This document shows, in pieces, positions 34,468-43,116 of a stretch of 61,546 bases of DNA (positions within the stretch are counted from its first letter, which is position 1; every line of letters starts with the position of its first letter). The notes under the pieces were generated by a model. That model saw nothing but the letters and a program-made list of their open reading frames with translations. It ran no database searches and was not told the origin of the DNA. The position numbers and the translations under genes are program-made. Source of the DNA: an uncultured Azospirillum sp. (GTDB taxonomy: Bacteria > Pseudomonadota > Alphaproteobacteria > RF32 > CAG-239); NCBI GenBank assembly GCA_900542055.1, contig UQMA01000006.1:1-61546 (forward strand), given 5' to 3'.

Positions 34468-34884
34468 CTAATTGTTAATTTCCATTCCACTGAAAAAATA
34501 AGACATTTCAAAAGCAGCATTTTCAACACTGTCTGAACCGTGTATGCCATTCATATCGACAGATTGTCCATAAATGCGGCGTAAAGTTCCTTCTTCGGCA
34601 GCTGCCGGATTGGTTGCCCCCATCAATTGGCGAAAATCAGCCACGGCATTGTCTTTTTCCAGCACCAATGCCACAACCGAACTGCTGCTTATATGAGCAA
34701 CAATTGCTTCAAAAAAAGCCTTTTCACGATGAACCGCATAAAAATTTTCTGCTTGTCGGCGCGACAAGCTTATCATTTTCAGTGCTTTGATACTAAAACC
34801 TTCTTCTTCAATGCGGGCAATAATCTTACCTGTATTTCCACCAGACACCGCCTCTGGTTTTATCAAAGCAAACGTTTTTTCCAT
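34468..34884 (-). CDS. ndk: Nucleoside diphosphate kinase
   Basis: Balances nucleoside triphosphate pools by phosphate transfer through a phospho-His. The 138 residues show FALIKPEAV at the start and the active site NGIHGSDSVENA (His around residue 115). ATGAGG lies 6 bases before the ATG. First gene of the ndk-DUF2066-perM run. Confidence 0.96.
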   Translation of the reverse strand: MEKTFALIKPEAVSGGNTGKIIARIEEEGFSIKALKMISLSRRQAENFYAVHREKAFFEAIVAHISSSSVVALVLEKDNAVADFRQLMGATNPAAAEEGTLRRIYGQSVDMNGIHGSDSVENAAFEMSYFFSGMEINN

Positions 34885-34913
34885 TTTTTCCTCATATTGT
34901 TAAACTTGAAGCG

Positions 34914-34942
34914 ATATTAACTTAAACACTCTTAAAAATCAA
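34914..34942 (-). promoter_or_regulatory. Candidate sigma70 promoter of ndk
   Basis: On the minus strand, TTGATT and TAATAT are 17 bases apart, 30 bases before the ndk start. Confidence 0.5.
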
Positions 34943-35013
34943 AAGTTTTTATAGACTTTTTCATTAAATCGTTGTTTATTACAGGCAAACAAAATGATAA
35001 AGAGGAAAGTTCA

Positions 35014-36018
35014 ATGAAACAAACTGTTTTTTTAGAAAATTTAATCGCTAAAGCAAAATCTGATATTAAAACTATTGTTTTGCCCGAAGGCGAAGATGAA
35101 AGAATTTTACAGGCGGCACACGCCATTGCCGAAATGAAAGCTGCAAAATTGGTTATTTTAGGCAACAAAGAAGAAATTGAAACTTATTTTGCCAAAAATG
35201 GTTGGAATATGGACGGCATTGAAATTATTGTTCCCGAAAATTCAGAAAAATTGGAACAATATGCCGAAACTTTTTATGAAATGCGCAAAGATAAAGGCAT
35301 TTCAAAAGAAGATGCTCTCAAACAAATGCATAATTACAACTACTTCGGCACCATGATGATTAAAGCCGGTGATGCCGATGGCATGGTTTCGGGTGCAAAC
35401 CACTCTACTGCCGACACAGTTCGTCCGGCGCTGCAAATTATTAAATCAGCCAAAAAAGGACGCGCTGTTTCTTCCGCTGTTGTTATTGTCGCTCAAAACA
35501 AACCTTATATTTTTTCAGATTGCGCGATTATCATTGATCCAACTTCTCAAGAATTGGCCGATATTGCTGTTGACGCCGCTCAAACTGCTATTTGTTTCGG
35601 CATTGAACCAAAAGTAGCCATGCTTTCTTTCTCAACTAAAGGTTCAGCAAAAAGTGAAAAAGTTGATAAGGTTACCGAAGGTGTTAAATTGGCTCAACAG
35701 CAATTGGAATTGCCCGAATATAAAAATCTTGGCATAAAAATCGATGGTGAATTACAGCTCGACGCCGCCGTTGATGCCGTAGTTGCCGCCAAAAAAGCCA
35801 AAGGCAGCGAAGTTGCCGGACAAGCCAGCGTTTTGGTTTTTCCTGACATCAATGCCGGAAACATCGGTTACAAACTTTGCCAGCGTCTTGGCGGAGCTGA
35901 AGCCTATGGTCCGATTTTGCAAGGATTGAATGCCCCTGTCAATGACTTATCCCGCGGTGCATTGGTTGAAGATATTATCGGCATGATTGCCATCACCTGC
36001 CTTCAGGCACAAAAGTAA
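35014..36018 (+). CDS. pta: Phosphate acetyltransferase
   Basis: Interconverts acetyl-CoA and acetyl phosphate. It is the short form with only the catalytic PTA_PTB domain (334 residues). Motifs include VLPEGEDERILQAA, NYFGTMMIKAGDADGMVSGA, FSTKGSAKSEK and VLVFPDINAGNIGYK. ATG 35014 (MKQTVFLENL) has AGAGG close upstream; the frame could open at 34972. It lies 23 bases before ackA. Confidence 0.95.
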   Translation: MKQTVFLENLIAKAKSDIKTIVLPEGEDERILQAAHAIAEMKAAKLVILGNKEEIETYFAKNGWNMDGIEIIVPENSEKLEQYAETFYEMRKDKGISKEDALKQMHNYNYFGTMMIKAGDADGMVSGANHSTADTVRPALQIIKSAKKGRAVSSAVVIVAQNKPYIFSDCAIIIDPTSQELADIAVDAAQTAICFGIEPKVAMLSFSTKGSAKSEKVDKVTEGVKLAQQQLELPEYKNLGIKIDGELQLDAAVDAVVAAKKAKGSEVAGQASVLVFPDINAGNIGYKLCQRLGGAEAYGPILQGLNAPVNDLSRGALVEDIIGMIAITCLQAQK

Positions 36019-36041
36019 CCCAACATTTAGGAATTAGATTT

Positions 36042-37223
36042 ATGGATAAAATTTTAGTTTTGAACTCCGGTTCATCCTCGCTCAAATACCAATTATTCAA
36101 CGTTGACAACGGACATTATGAAGTTGCCGCCAAAGGCTTGGCAGAACGCATCGGAATTGAAGGCTCTTTTGTCAGTATTAAAATCGGCGACGGCGAAAAA
36201 GTTGTTAAAGAAGTTGCTCTTCCAACCCATCAAGAAGCCATTCGCGAAGTTTTTGCTTTGTTGCTTGACGGTGTTTTGAAAAGCATGGATGAACTTTCAG
36301 GTGTCGGACACCGTGTTGTTCATGGCGGTGAATATTTTGATCGTTCTGTTTTGGTTACCGATGAGGTGATTGACCGCATTGCCGAACTTTGCACATTGGC
36401 TCCGCTGCACAATCCGGCTGCTTTATTGGGGATTCAGGCAATTAAAGCTTTGTTGCCGAATGTACCGCAGGTCGTAGCTTTTGATACAGCTTTTCATCAA
36501 ACAATGAAACCCGAAGCTTATATGTATGCTCTGCCTAAAGAACAATACAAAAATTACAAAATCCGTCGCTACGGCGCTCACGGAACATCTCACCTGTTTG
36601 TTTCAAGAGTTGCTGCTGACCTTATCGGCAAAAAAGGGAAAATCATCACCTGCCATATTGGCAACGGAGCTTCAATCACCGCTGTAAAAGACGGAGAATG
36701 TGTTGATACTTCAATGGGATTCACCCCTCTGGCCGGTGTTGTTATGGGTACCCGTTCCGGTGACGTTGATCCTTTTGTCCCTCTTTACATCATGAAAACC
36801 CAAAATAAAACCGTTGAAGAAGTTGACAACCTGTTAAACAAACAGTCCGGTATGTTCGGTCTGTGCGGTTACTCTGATAACCGTGATGTTGAAGCAAAAT
36901 ACTTTGCCGGCGATGCCGACGCTATTGTTGCTATGCAGGTATACACATATAGCATTGTCAAATACATCGGCGCATACACTGCGGCAATGGGCGGCGTTGA
37001 CGCTATTGTTTTCACCGGCGGTGTCGGCGAAAACGGCAGTGAAGTCCGCAAACTCGTTTGTGAACGCTTGGCCTTTATGGGAATTGAACTTGATGAAGAG
37101 GCTAATAAATTGCGCGGCAAAACAGTTGAAATCTCAAAACCAAATTCAAAAGTCAGAGTTTTTGTAATTCCTACCAATGAGGAACTGGTTATCGCTCAGG
37201 ATACAGAAAAACTTATTAAATAA
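36042..37223 (+). CDS. ackA: Acetate kinase
   Basis: Makes ATP and acetate from acetyl phosphate and ADP. ASKHA-fold motifs VLNSGSSSLKYQLF at residues 5-18, FDTAFHQTM, RYGAHGTSH, CHIGNGASITA and GVGENGSEVR are intact in 393 residues. With pta it forms the overflow/fermentation route to acetate. Confidence 0.97.
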   Translation: MDKILVLNSGSSSLKYQLFNVDNGHYEVAAKGLAERIGIEGSFVSIKIGDGEKVVKEVALPTHQEAIREVFALLLDGVLKSMDELSGVGHRVVHGGEYFDRSVLVTDEVIDRIAELCTLAPLHNPAALLGIQAIKALLPNVPQVVAFDTAFHQTMKPEAYMYALPKEQYKNYKIRRYGAHGTSHLFVSRVAADLIGKKGKIITCHIGNGASITAVKDGECVDTSMGFTPLAGVVMGTRSGDVDPFVPLYIMKTQNKTVEEVDNLLNKQSGMFGLCGYSDNRDVEAKYFAGDADAIVAMQVYTYSIVKYIGAYTAAMGGVDAIVFTGGVGENGSEVRKLVCERLAFMGIELDEEANKLRGKTVEISKPNSKVRVFVIPTNEELVIAQDTEKLIK

Positions 37224-37244
37224 GTTTGGTTAACTAAGCTTATG

Positions 37245-37271
37245 AACCGCCCTTAAACGGGCGGTTTTTTA
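37245..37271 (+). terminator. Intrinsic terminator after pta-ackA
   Basis: AACCGCCC and GGGCGGTT pair around a 6-base loop, followed by T residues. Confidence 0.9.
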
Positions 37272-37291
37272 TATAAGAAAAAGCTTCTGTC

Positions 37292-37319
37292 TTGAAATAA
37301 AATCCATCAGCATTATATC
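37292..37319 (+). promoter_or_regulatory. Candidate promoter of the secreted protein gene
   Basis: TTGAAA and TATATC are 16 bases apart and end 24 bases before the start codon at 37344. Confidence 0.45.
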
Positions 37320-37343
37320 CGTAAAAAAACAGGAGAAACCGAA

Positions 37344-37823
37344 ATGTTACGTTATATCATCGCCATTCTTCTAATAGCCTTTTCCGTTAATGCTGAGGAA
37401 ATATTGAGTTCATTTGCCGCTCCGGATAATGAAACCGTTATTTACGGCGAAGCGAACACCTCTGATAAACAAGCAACAGAAATATTGATTGAACAGCCTG
37501 ATAATGCAGACAATCCTCTAGGAACACCAATTATTGACGAAAAAAATTCTTCTAATTCTGCATTTCAAAAACAAAATCCGAAAGTTTTACCTCAGCTTTC
37601 TAATACTTTCTCTCCTCAAAATGATAATGTTGTAGAACAATCTACCAAACAAAATCCTTCTGACAGTCAAATGTCTACGCAACAAATGAACAATGAAATT
37701 CAAAATAAACTGTATGAGGAAGGCAATCGCATTTACGACCTGCAATCTTATCCGATTGATGATTTTGATTATATAAACAAAAACGGACAGGATAACGCTG
37801 TTACCGATTATCCTGCCTATTAA
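37344..37823 (+). CDS. Short secreted, largely disordered protein
   Basis: Unrecognised. 159 residues with a signal peptide (MLRYIIAILLIAFSVNA) and a polar mature part rich in Asn, Gln, Ser and Pro, with no Cys and no hydrophobic core, hence probably disordered. The C-terminal YDLQSYPIDDFDYINK stretch is aromatic and acidic. AGGAG lies 8 bases before the ATG. It stands alone, convergent with uppP (3-base gap). Confidence 0.72.
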   Translation: MLRYIIAILLIAFSVNAEEILSSFAAPDNETVIYGEANTSDKQATEILIEQPDNADNPLGTPIIDEKNSSNSAFQKQNPKVLPQLSNTFSPQNDNVVEQSTKQNPSDSQMSTQQMNNEIQNKLYEEGNRIYDLQSYPIDDFDYINKNGQDNAVTDYPAY

Positions 37824-37826
37824 AGC

Positions 37827-38639
37827 TTATTCTCCAATATAGCCATAACTGTAAAGCAGCAAAGCGATACCCAAAAATACGCGATAAATAACAAAAGGCA
37901 AAAAGGTGCGTGTTTTAAGCCATTTCATCATCACCCAAATTGCTGCCAAAGAAGCAGCAAAAGAATAAACGATCCCTTGTGCGGCAAATCCTATTTCTGA
38001 GCTTCCACTTTTAAACATTTCATAAGCCACCAACAGCCCTGCTCCGGCAATTGTCGGAATGGATAACAGCATACAAAATTTTGCGGCTTCCCGACGTTCT
38101 ATTCCCAGTAATCGGCTCATTGTAATTGTAATTCCCGAACGTGATGTTCCGGGGATTAAGGCCAAACACTGAGCTAAACCGATAACAACAGCGTCCATCC
38201 AATCCATATTTTCAATGCGCCGAACAGAAAGCGTATAATTGTCGGCAAACCACAAAATCAAACCAAACACCAAAATATTCCAACCGATAATTTTGGTGCT
38301 GCGCAACTCTTCCATACCGTAATAATGCAATGTCAAACCGGCAATAACAGCAGGAATTGTAGCGACAATAATAAGCCAAAACAAACGGCTGCCCGTATAT
38401 TTCAGAGAAGGAAGCAATCTGGCTTTCAACACACCGCAAATCATTGCCCAAATATCTTTTGCAAAATAAATCATTACGGCAATAATAGACCCCACATGCA
38501 CGGCAACATCAATATCCAGCCCTTGATCCGGAAAATCGGTAAATTTTGATAACAAAATTAAATGTCCTGATGAACTAACCGGCAAAAATTCCGTAATTCC
38601 TTGCAAAACAGACAAAATCATAATTTGCAAATGTGTCAT
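37827..38639 (-). CDS. uppP: Undecaprenyl-diphosphate phosphatase
   Basis: Recycles the lipid carrier for peptidoglycan and O-antigen by removing one phosphate from undecaprenyl diphosphate. The 270 residues have about eight membrane segments. The family signatures LQGITEFLPVSSSGHLIL (residues 14-31) and PGTSRSGITITM are exact. AGGAG precedes the ATG. It follows the M23 peptidase gene by 1 base. Confidence 0.96.
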   Translation of the reverse strand: MTHLQIMILSVLQGITEFLPVSSSGHLILLSKFTDFPDQGLDIDVAVHVGSIIAVMIYFAKDIWAMICGVLKARLLPSLKYTGSRLFWLIIVATIPAVIAGLTLHYYGMEELRSTKIIGWNILVFGLILWFADNYTLSVRRIENMDWMDAVVIGLAQCLALIPGTSRSGITITMSRLLGIERREAAKFCMLLSIPTIAGAGLLVAYEMFKSGSSEIGFAAQGIVYSFAASLAAIWVMMKWLKTRTFLPFVIYRVFLGIALLLYSYGYIGE

Positions 38640-38640
38640 T

Positions 38641-39504
38641 TTATTCTCCTGTATATTCTTCAGCCGAAAACGAACGGCAAGTTTTGTTTTTTATATTCAG
38701 CAATGAGTGCGGACGAAAACGAACATTATTCAATGAGGCTCCCCAATGCAGATGCGGTCCGGTTGCACGTCCGGTTTTTCCTACCAAACCGATAATATCG
38801 CCTTGCTTAACATTATCGCCTTCTTTAACTTTTGCTTCTTTCAAATGCGCATAAATCGTCTGCAATCCCTGACCGTGATCAATAATAACCATGTTTCCGG
38901 TATAAAAATAATTTTTACCGCTCAAGATAACTTTGCCATCGCCCGAAGCCTTAACCGGCGTACCTTCGGGAGCGGCGATATCCGTACCGCTGTGCGGACT
39001 TTTGGGAGTGCCGTTAAAAACACGTTGGTTGCCAAAATGTCCGCTTATTCTGCCTTTTACCGGTTCAATAAAACCTTTGCGCCAAAAATCGCCTTGCTCC
39101 ATAACGGTCAAAGAACGCCTGACGTCTTTTTGTTCACGCAAAATTTCAGCGTCATTGCTTTTATCGGGAGTAACCTTTTGCTGAGGAACACCGTTAATTT
39201 TCTGAATGTCCCATACGGCCTGTTTTACGATAAAATCCAGTTTTCCATATGCTTTATCACCGGCAGTCAAATATAAATCGGCTTTTGATTTTTCATCGCG
39301 CCCTAAAGCAATAATAGCGTATCCATCTTTTGTAATCGGATATTCACGTTCATCAAACAAAATGCTTTGCGCCTTTTCCGGCATTTTTTTCAGCATTATA
39401 AATTCACCCTGACGCAAATCGCCGCAAACTTCAAAGTCTGCCGCCGCTTGAACTTCCGTTGCCATTAAAAAACTACATATCAAACAAATCGCCTTGTAAT
39501 TCAT
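38641..39504 (-). CDS. M23-family (LytM) murein endopeptidase-like protein
   Basis: A 287-residue exported protein with a signal peptide ending at VQA-AA. The C-terminal LytM domain starts around residue 165. It shows SPHSGTDIAAPEGTPV with the first His and Asp ligands and GRATGPHLHWG with the HxH ligand, so all zinc ligands are present and it should cut peptidoglycan cross-bridges. The start overlaps xseA by 32 bases, with GAGG close upstream. Confidence 0.9.
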   Translation of the reverse strand: MNYKAICLICSFLMATEVQAAADFEVCGDLRQGEFIMLKKMPEKAQSILFDEREYPITKDGYAIIALGRDEKSKADLYLTAGDKAYGKLDFIVKQAVWDIQKINGVPQQKVTPDKSNDAEILREQKDVRRSLTVMEQGDFWRKGFIEPVKGRISGHFGNQRVFNGTPKSPHSGTDIAAPEGTPVKASGDGKVILSGKNYFYTGNMVIIDHGQGLQTIYAHLKEAKVKEGDNVKQGDIIGLVGKTGRATGPHLHWGASLNNVRFRPHSLLNIKNKTCRSFSAEEYTGE

Positions 39505-40774
39505 TTTTCCTCACCACAGGTCTGGTTTTGATTCTGCCATCCGCAAATGTTATTTCCAATTCATGGCTTCTAAGCGCTTCACCTGAATTGTAAACAGTTT
39601 TTCCCCGTTGATTTTTCACCCATGCAAAACCGCGGCGCAAAACCGATTCTACCGAAACAGATTCAAGACGCAGCGACAAATTTTGCAGGCTTTCACTTTT
39701 TTTTTCGACAATATTAGTAATATAAATTGGTTTAATTTCATTTAAATTGAGAGCATTTTCTTTTTGAGTTACATAATTTTTAAAAGCCAAATTTAATCTT
39801 TCAACTTTGTCATCCAATTTTTGCACATTGTCACTCAAAATTTGCTCCAAATTAGGAATTCCCCGCGCCAAACCGTCTAACAAATTTTTATTTTCCTGAT
39901 ACAAACGATGAATAGAATTCACCATTCGGCTTCCCTGCAGCATTAGCTTTGCTGCTAATTCCGAACGCACAGGAACAACAAATTCCGCCGCTCCGGTCGG
40001 GGTCGGCGCGCGGACATCCGCGGCATAATCAATCAACATAGTATCGGTTTCGTGTCCGACAGCCGACACAATAGGAATATCTGAGTTATAAACGGCACGA
40101 ACAACGGCTTCTTCATTAAAGCACCATAAATCTTCCAAACTACCGCCGCCGCGCGCAACAATTAACACATCGGGACGAGGAAGCAATCCTCCCGATGCAA
40201 TTTTATTAAATCCGTTAATTGCCGCGGCTATTTGATCCGCCGCTCCTTCCCCTTGCACTTGCGCCGGCCAAACAATAACTCTGCGGGGAAAACGATCTGT
40301 AACACGGTGAATAATATCCCGAATAACAGCTCCCGTCGGGCTGGTAACCACACCTATTACTTCAGGCAGGTAAGGCAATGCTTTTTTGTGAGCAACATCA
40401 AATAATCCTTCCGCCGCAAATTTTTTTCGGCGTTCTTCCAAAAGTTTAAGCAAAGCTCCCGTACCGGCAACTTCTAAATTCTCAATAACCAGCTGATAAG
40501 AACTTTTGCCCGAAAAAGTAGTGATACGCCCCGTGGCAACCACTTCAATCCCGTCTTCCGGTTTGACAGGAAGCCCCATAGCCACGCCTTTCCAACAAAC
40601 GGCTGACAACAAAGCATTTTCATCCTTTAACGACAAATAATAATGTCCGGAATCCGCTCTTTTACAACCGAAAATTTCGCCTTTTACCCGCACTTTGGCA
40701 AAGGTGTTTTCTACTGTTTTTTTTATGGCAAACGAAATTTCACTAACACTGAATTGCGGAATTTGTTCAATCAT
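39473..40774 (-). CDS. xseA: Exodeoxyribonuclease VII large subunit
   Basis: Degrades single-stranded DNA to short oligonucleotides. An N-terminal OB fold (about residues 1-100) is followed by the catalytic domain with GVVTSPTGAVIRDI, IVARGGGSLEDLWCFNEE and SAVGHETDTMLIDYAADVRAPTPTGAAE, then a coiled coil. 433 residues. The small subunit xseB is not in the window. Confidence 0.94.
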   Translation of the reverse strand: MIEQIPQFSVSEISFAIKKTVENTFAKVRVKGEIFGCKRADSGHYYLSLKDENALLSAVCWKGVAMGLPVKPEDGIEVVATGRITTFSGKSSYQLVIENLEVAGTGALLKLLEERRKKFAAEGLFDVAHKKALPYLPEVIGVVTSPTGAVIRDIIHRVTDRFPRRVIVWPAQVQGEGAADQIAAAINGFNKIASGGLLPRPDVLIVARGGGSLEDLWCFNEEAVVRAVYNSDIPIVSAVGHETDTMLIDYAADVRAPTPTGAAEFVVPVRSELAAKLMLQGSRMVNSIHRLYQENKNLLDGLARGIPNLEQILSDNVQKLDDKVERLNLAFKNYVTQKENALNLNEIKPIYITNIVEKKSESLQNLSLRLESVSVESVLRRGFAWVKNQRGKTVYNSGEALRSHELEITFADGRIKTRPVVRKNELQGDLFDM

Positions 40775-40797
40775 ATCTTATCCTTTTGTTGAGTTTG

Positions 40798-40826
40798 ATT
40801 GTATAAGAGCTATCAAATGACAGCAA
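40798..40826 (-). promoter_or_regulatory. Candidate sigma70 promoter of xseA-M23-uppP
   Basis: On the minus strand, TTGCTG and TACAAT are 17 bases apart, 24 bases before xseA. Confidence 0.55.
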
Positions 40827-40830
40827 CAAA

Positions 40831-40868
40831 AAAAAGCGTTTTCCCCCGAAGGAGAAAACGCTTTTTTT
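40831..40868 (-). terminator. Strong intrinsic terminator between the foreign gene and xseA
   Basis: AAAAAGCGTTTTC and GAAAACGCTTTTT pair perfectly, and the inner loop can pair further. It isolates the upstream gene (40882-41928) from xseA. Confidence 0.9.
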
Positions 40869-40881
40869 AGAGACACCTTAC

Positions 40882-41928
40882 TTACTTTTCATTTGCGCTT
40901 TTGCATGAAAGCAAAGCTGTAGTAAGTTTCGGATTTGCGGCCACAAAAGCCTTTGACTTGTCGCTGAGCGGCGCCTGCTCGCTATTGAAAATAAGCGTGC
41001 ACATAGGCAAATCGCCCTTAGACATAAAGAACTCGACAGTCTTTTCATCAAGAGTGTGTCCGCTCTGAACATACTCCTTATACTGCCAAAGATTCATCAA
41101 TTTTTGAGCCTCAAAGCAAATGTTGCTTTCATTCTTGCAAAATGTCTGCCACATCTGCAGGGAGTGTTCGTTGTTCTGTGTGCTAATCACAACCTGACGC
41201 TGTGAATACACATTAAGAGCCTCCTGCATTTTGGATACTTCTTTTTCATCAAACTCAGAAAATACTCTTTCGATTATTGAAGATGAAAGACCATATACCT
41301 CCGCAACTTCAAAAACCATATCCAGAGCCATATCTGTTCTGATATTAAGCAAAGCATTTATCATAGCAATGCTTGGTGTCCACTTGCAGAAATACTGACG
41401 AACAAGGTAATAAAGATTATTTGTAAGCAAAACCTCAAATTGTTCGTTTGACAATTGAATTTTCGCATTCACAATATCTTTCTTACTCTCGCTGTCCTCA
41501 GCCTTCCACAAAAGGTCGACAGCGTCCTTCGACATTTTTTTAACTGTCTCGGAACTGCGGTTTACCTGCCAGTAATAACGGCACTGCAGCTCAGCAGAAT
41601 AGTTGTTTATACCGCGAACCGCCATAAAATATTTTTTAAGGCGGAAAGGATACAAAGCAACCATCCAACCGTTCAAAAAGCGAACGATGTCCTCAAACAC
41701 CGGCAAGTCGATGTCATACAACATCTCTGCTGCGCGCTTAGGAGAAGCAAGGCTCCAAACCAAGAACGCAATCGGATTATAGACTACGACAAGCATTGCA
41801 AGCAATGCAACTGCCCCAACCACAAACTGACCGACGTTCTTCAAAAAACGACCGCAACGGCAAAGACCTGCCCATACGTTGTTGAATACTCTTGTTACCA
41901 CACTCTTGTTGATTGAATTTGTTGCCAT
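40882..41928 (-). CDS. Membrane-associated protein of unknown function, probably horizontally acquired
   Basis: I do not recognise this 348-residue protein. A membrane segment or hairpin lies near residues 27-55 (VVGAVALLAMLVVVYNPIAF). The rest is helical and soluble, with Leu/Asn-rich pieces (NALLNIRTDMALDMVFEVAEVYG) that could form an alpha-solenoid-like array. Its codon use differs from its neighbours: AAG and GAG are frequent where adjacent genes use AAA and GAA almost exclusively. ATG 41928 has no Shine-Dalgarno sequence but an A/T-only leader, as in Bacteroidota. The frame also opens at 42009. It has its own promoter and terminator between ftsY and xseA. Confidence 0.75.
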   Translation of the reverse strand: MATNSINKSVVTRVFNNVWAGLCRCGRFLKNVGQFVVGAVALLAMLVVVYNPIAFLVWSLASPKRAAEMLYDIDLPVFEDIVRFLNGWMVALYPFRLKKYFMAVRGINNYSAELQCRYYWQVNRSSETVKKMSKDAVDLLWKAEDSESKKDIVNAKIQLSNEQFEVLLTNNLYYLVRQYFCKWTPSIAMINALLNIRTDMALDMVFEVAEVYGLSSSIIERVFSEFDEKEVSKMQEALNVYSQRQVVISTQNNEHSLQMWQTFCKNESNICFEAQKLMNLWQYKEYVQSGHTLDEKTVEFFMSKGDLPMCTLIFNSEQAPLSDKSKAFVAANPKLTTALLSCKSANEK

Positions 41929-42139
41929 AATATAAATTTTTTTAATGGCGCCCAAGTTTCCGATTGGGATAAATTTGTTAAGCTGTTCGGGAAACCATGA
42001 AAAAATCATGCGAACAACTGCTTATTTTTGAATTACTTCATTTTCGGCCAAACTTATACAATCATCAATTTGAGCAGAACTCAAAACAACAACCAAAAAA
42101 TTAACCTAATAATAAACATACTCTTAAATAAACAAGTAT

Positions 42140-42168
42140 ATTGTATTATTTTGTTTATTTTTTGTCAA
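42140..42168 (-). promoter_or_regulatory. Near-consensus sigma70 promoter of the foreign gene
   Basis: On the minus strand, TTGACA and TACAAT are exactly 17 bases apart, the best match in the window. It leaves an untranslated leader of about 200 bases; 41929-42139 otherwise shows no gene. Confidence 0.65.
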
Positions 42169-42198
42169 GTTCAATTCATGCAAATACATAATAAAAAG

Positions 42199-43116
42199 CT
42201 ACTTTATCCCCAAAAGACTATCAGCAAAATCAGAAGCGTTAAACTCATCCAAATCATCTATCCCTTCGCCGACGCCCACATAATATATCGGAGTTGGCTG
42301 AATATCGGCAATAGCAACCAATATTCCGCCTTTTGCCGTGCCATCTAATTTGGTTATAACCAAACCGTTAACATCAACGGCTTCTTTGAACGTTTCGACC
42401 TGTGCCAGCGCATTTTGTCCGTTTGTTGCATCAAGCGTCAAAACAGTTGCATGGGGAGCAGACGGAATAATTTTTTTTATGACCTTATTTATTTTTTTCA
42501 ACTCATCCATCAATCCGCTTTTATTTTGCAAACGTCCGGCGGTATCAATAAAAACAACATCATCTTGAGTTTTTATGGCCTGAACCAATCCGTCATAGCA
42601 CAAACCGGCGCTGTCACATCCTTTTTCACCACTAAAAACTCTGATATTGCTTCGTTTTCCCCAAATTTCCAATTGTTCTACCGCCGCAGCTCTAAATGTA
42701 TCTGCTGCAATCAAAGAAACCTTCAATCCCTGTCTTTTCAGCTTTTGCGCCAACTTTCCTATTGTTGTGGTTTTTCCTGCACCGTTAACGCCCACCATCA
42801 TAATCACAAACGGCTTATTGTGATTGTCAATAACCAATGATTGCTGGCATGGTTTTAAAATTTTGACCAGTTCGAGAGCCAACAATTTTTTTATTTCATT
42901 ATCATCAATATCTTTACTTTGTCTTTGTGCACCGAAAGAAGCGATAATTTTGGCCGATGTTCTAACGCCCATATCGGATTCAATAAGCAATTCTTCCAAT
43001 TCCTCTAACGTTCCGGCATCCAGCTTTCGTTTTGTAAATATTCCGCTGATACCGCCAGTTAAACGATCCGATGATTTTTTAAGTCCCCATCCTAATTTAT
43101 TTAACCAATCAGCCAT
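42199..43116 (-). CDS. ftsY: Signal recognition particle receptor FtsY
   Basis: Docks SRP-ribosome complexes at the membrane. The NG domain is complete: P-loop GVNGAGKTTTIGKLA, AADTFRAAAVEQLE, FIDTAGRLQNK and TKLDGTAKGG; 305 residues, without the long acidic A domain. ATG 43116 (MADWLNKLGW) has GGAG 9 bases upstream and overlaps mtaB by 8 bases; the frame is open to 43230. Confidence 0.95.
   Translation of the reverse strand: MADWLNKLGWGLKKSSDRLTGGISGIFTKRKLDAGTLEELEELLIESDMGVRTSAKIIASFGAQRQSKDIDDNEIKKLLALELVKILKPCQQSLVIDNHNKPFVIMMVGVNGAGKTTTIGKLAQKLKRQGLKVSLIAADTFRAAAVEQLEIWGKRSNIRVFSGEKGCDSAGLCYDGLVQAIKTQDDVVFIDTAGRLQNKSGLMDELKKINKVIKKIIPSAPHATVLTLDATNGQNALAQVETFKEAVDVNGLVITKLDGTAKGGILVAIADIQPTPIYYVGVGEGIDDLDEFNASDFADSLLGIK

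Noticed and set aside
41929..42009. N-terminal extension of the foreign protein from ATG 42009 (MIFSWFPEQLNK)
   Set aside because: The frame is open, but the extension reads as untypical sequence and the ATG at 41928 follows an A/T-only leader. Kept as a minor alternative.
42028..42348. Plus-strand open frame across the leader of the foreign gene into ftsY
   Set aside because: Low-complexity composition with no ribosome site. It runs antisense to the 3' end of ftsY.
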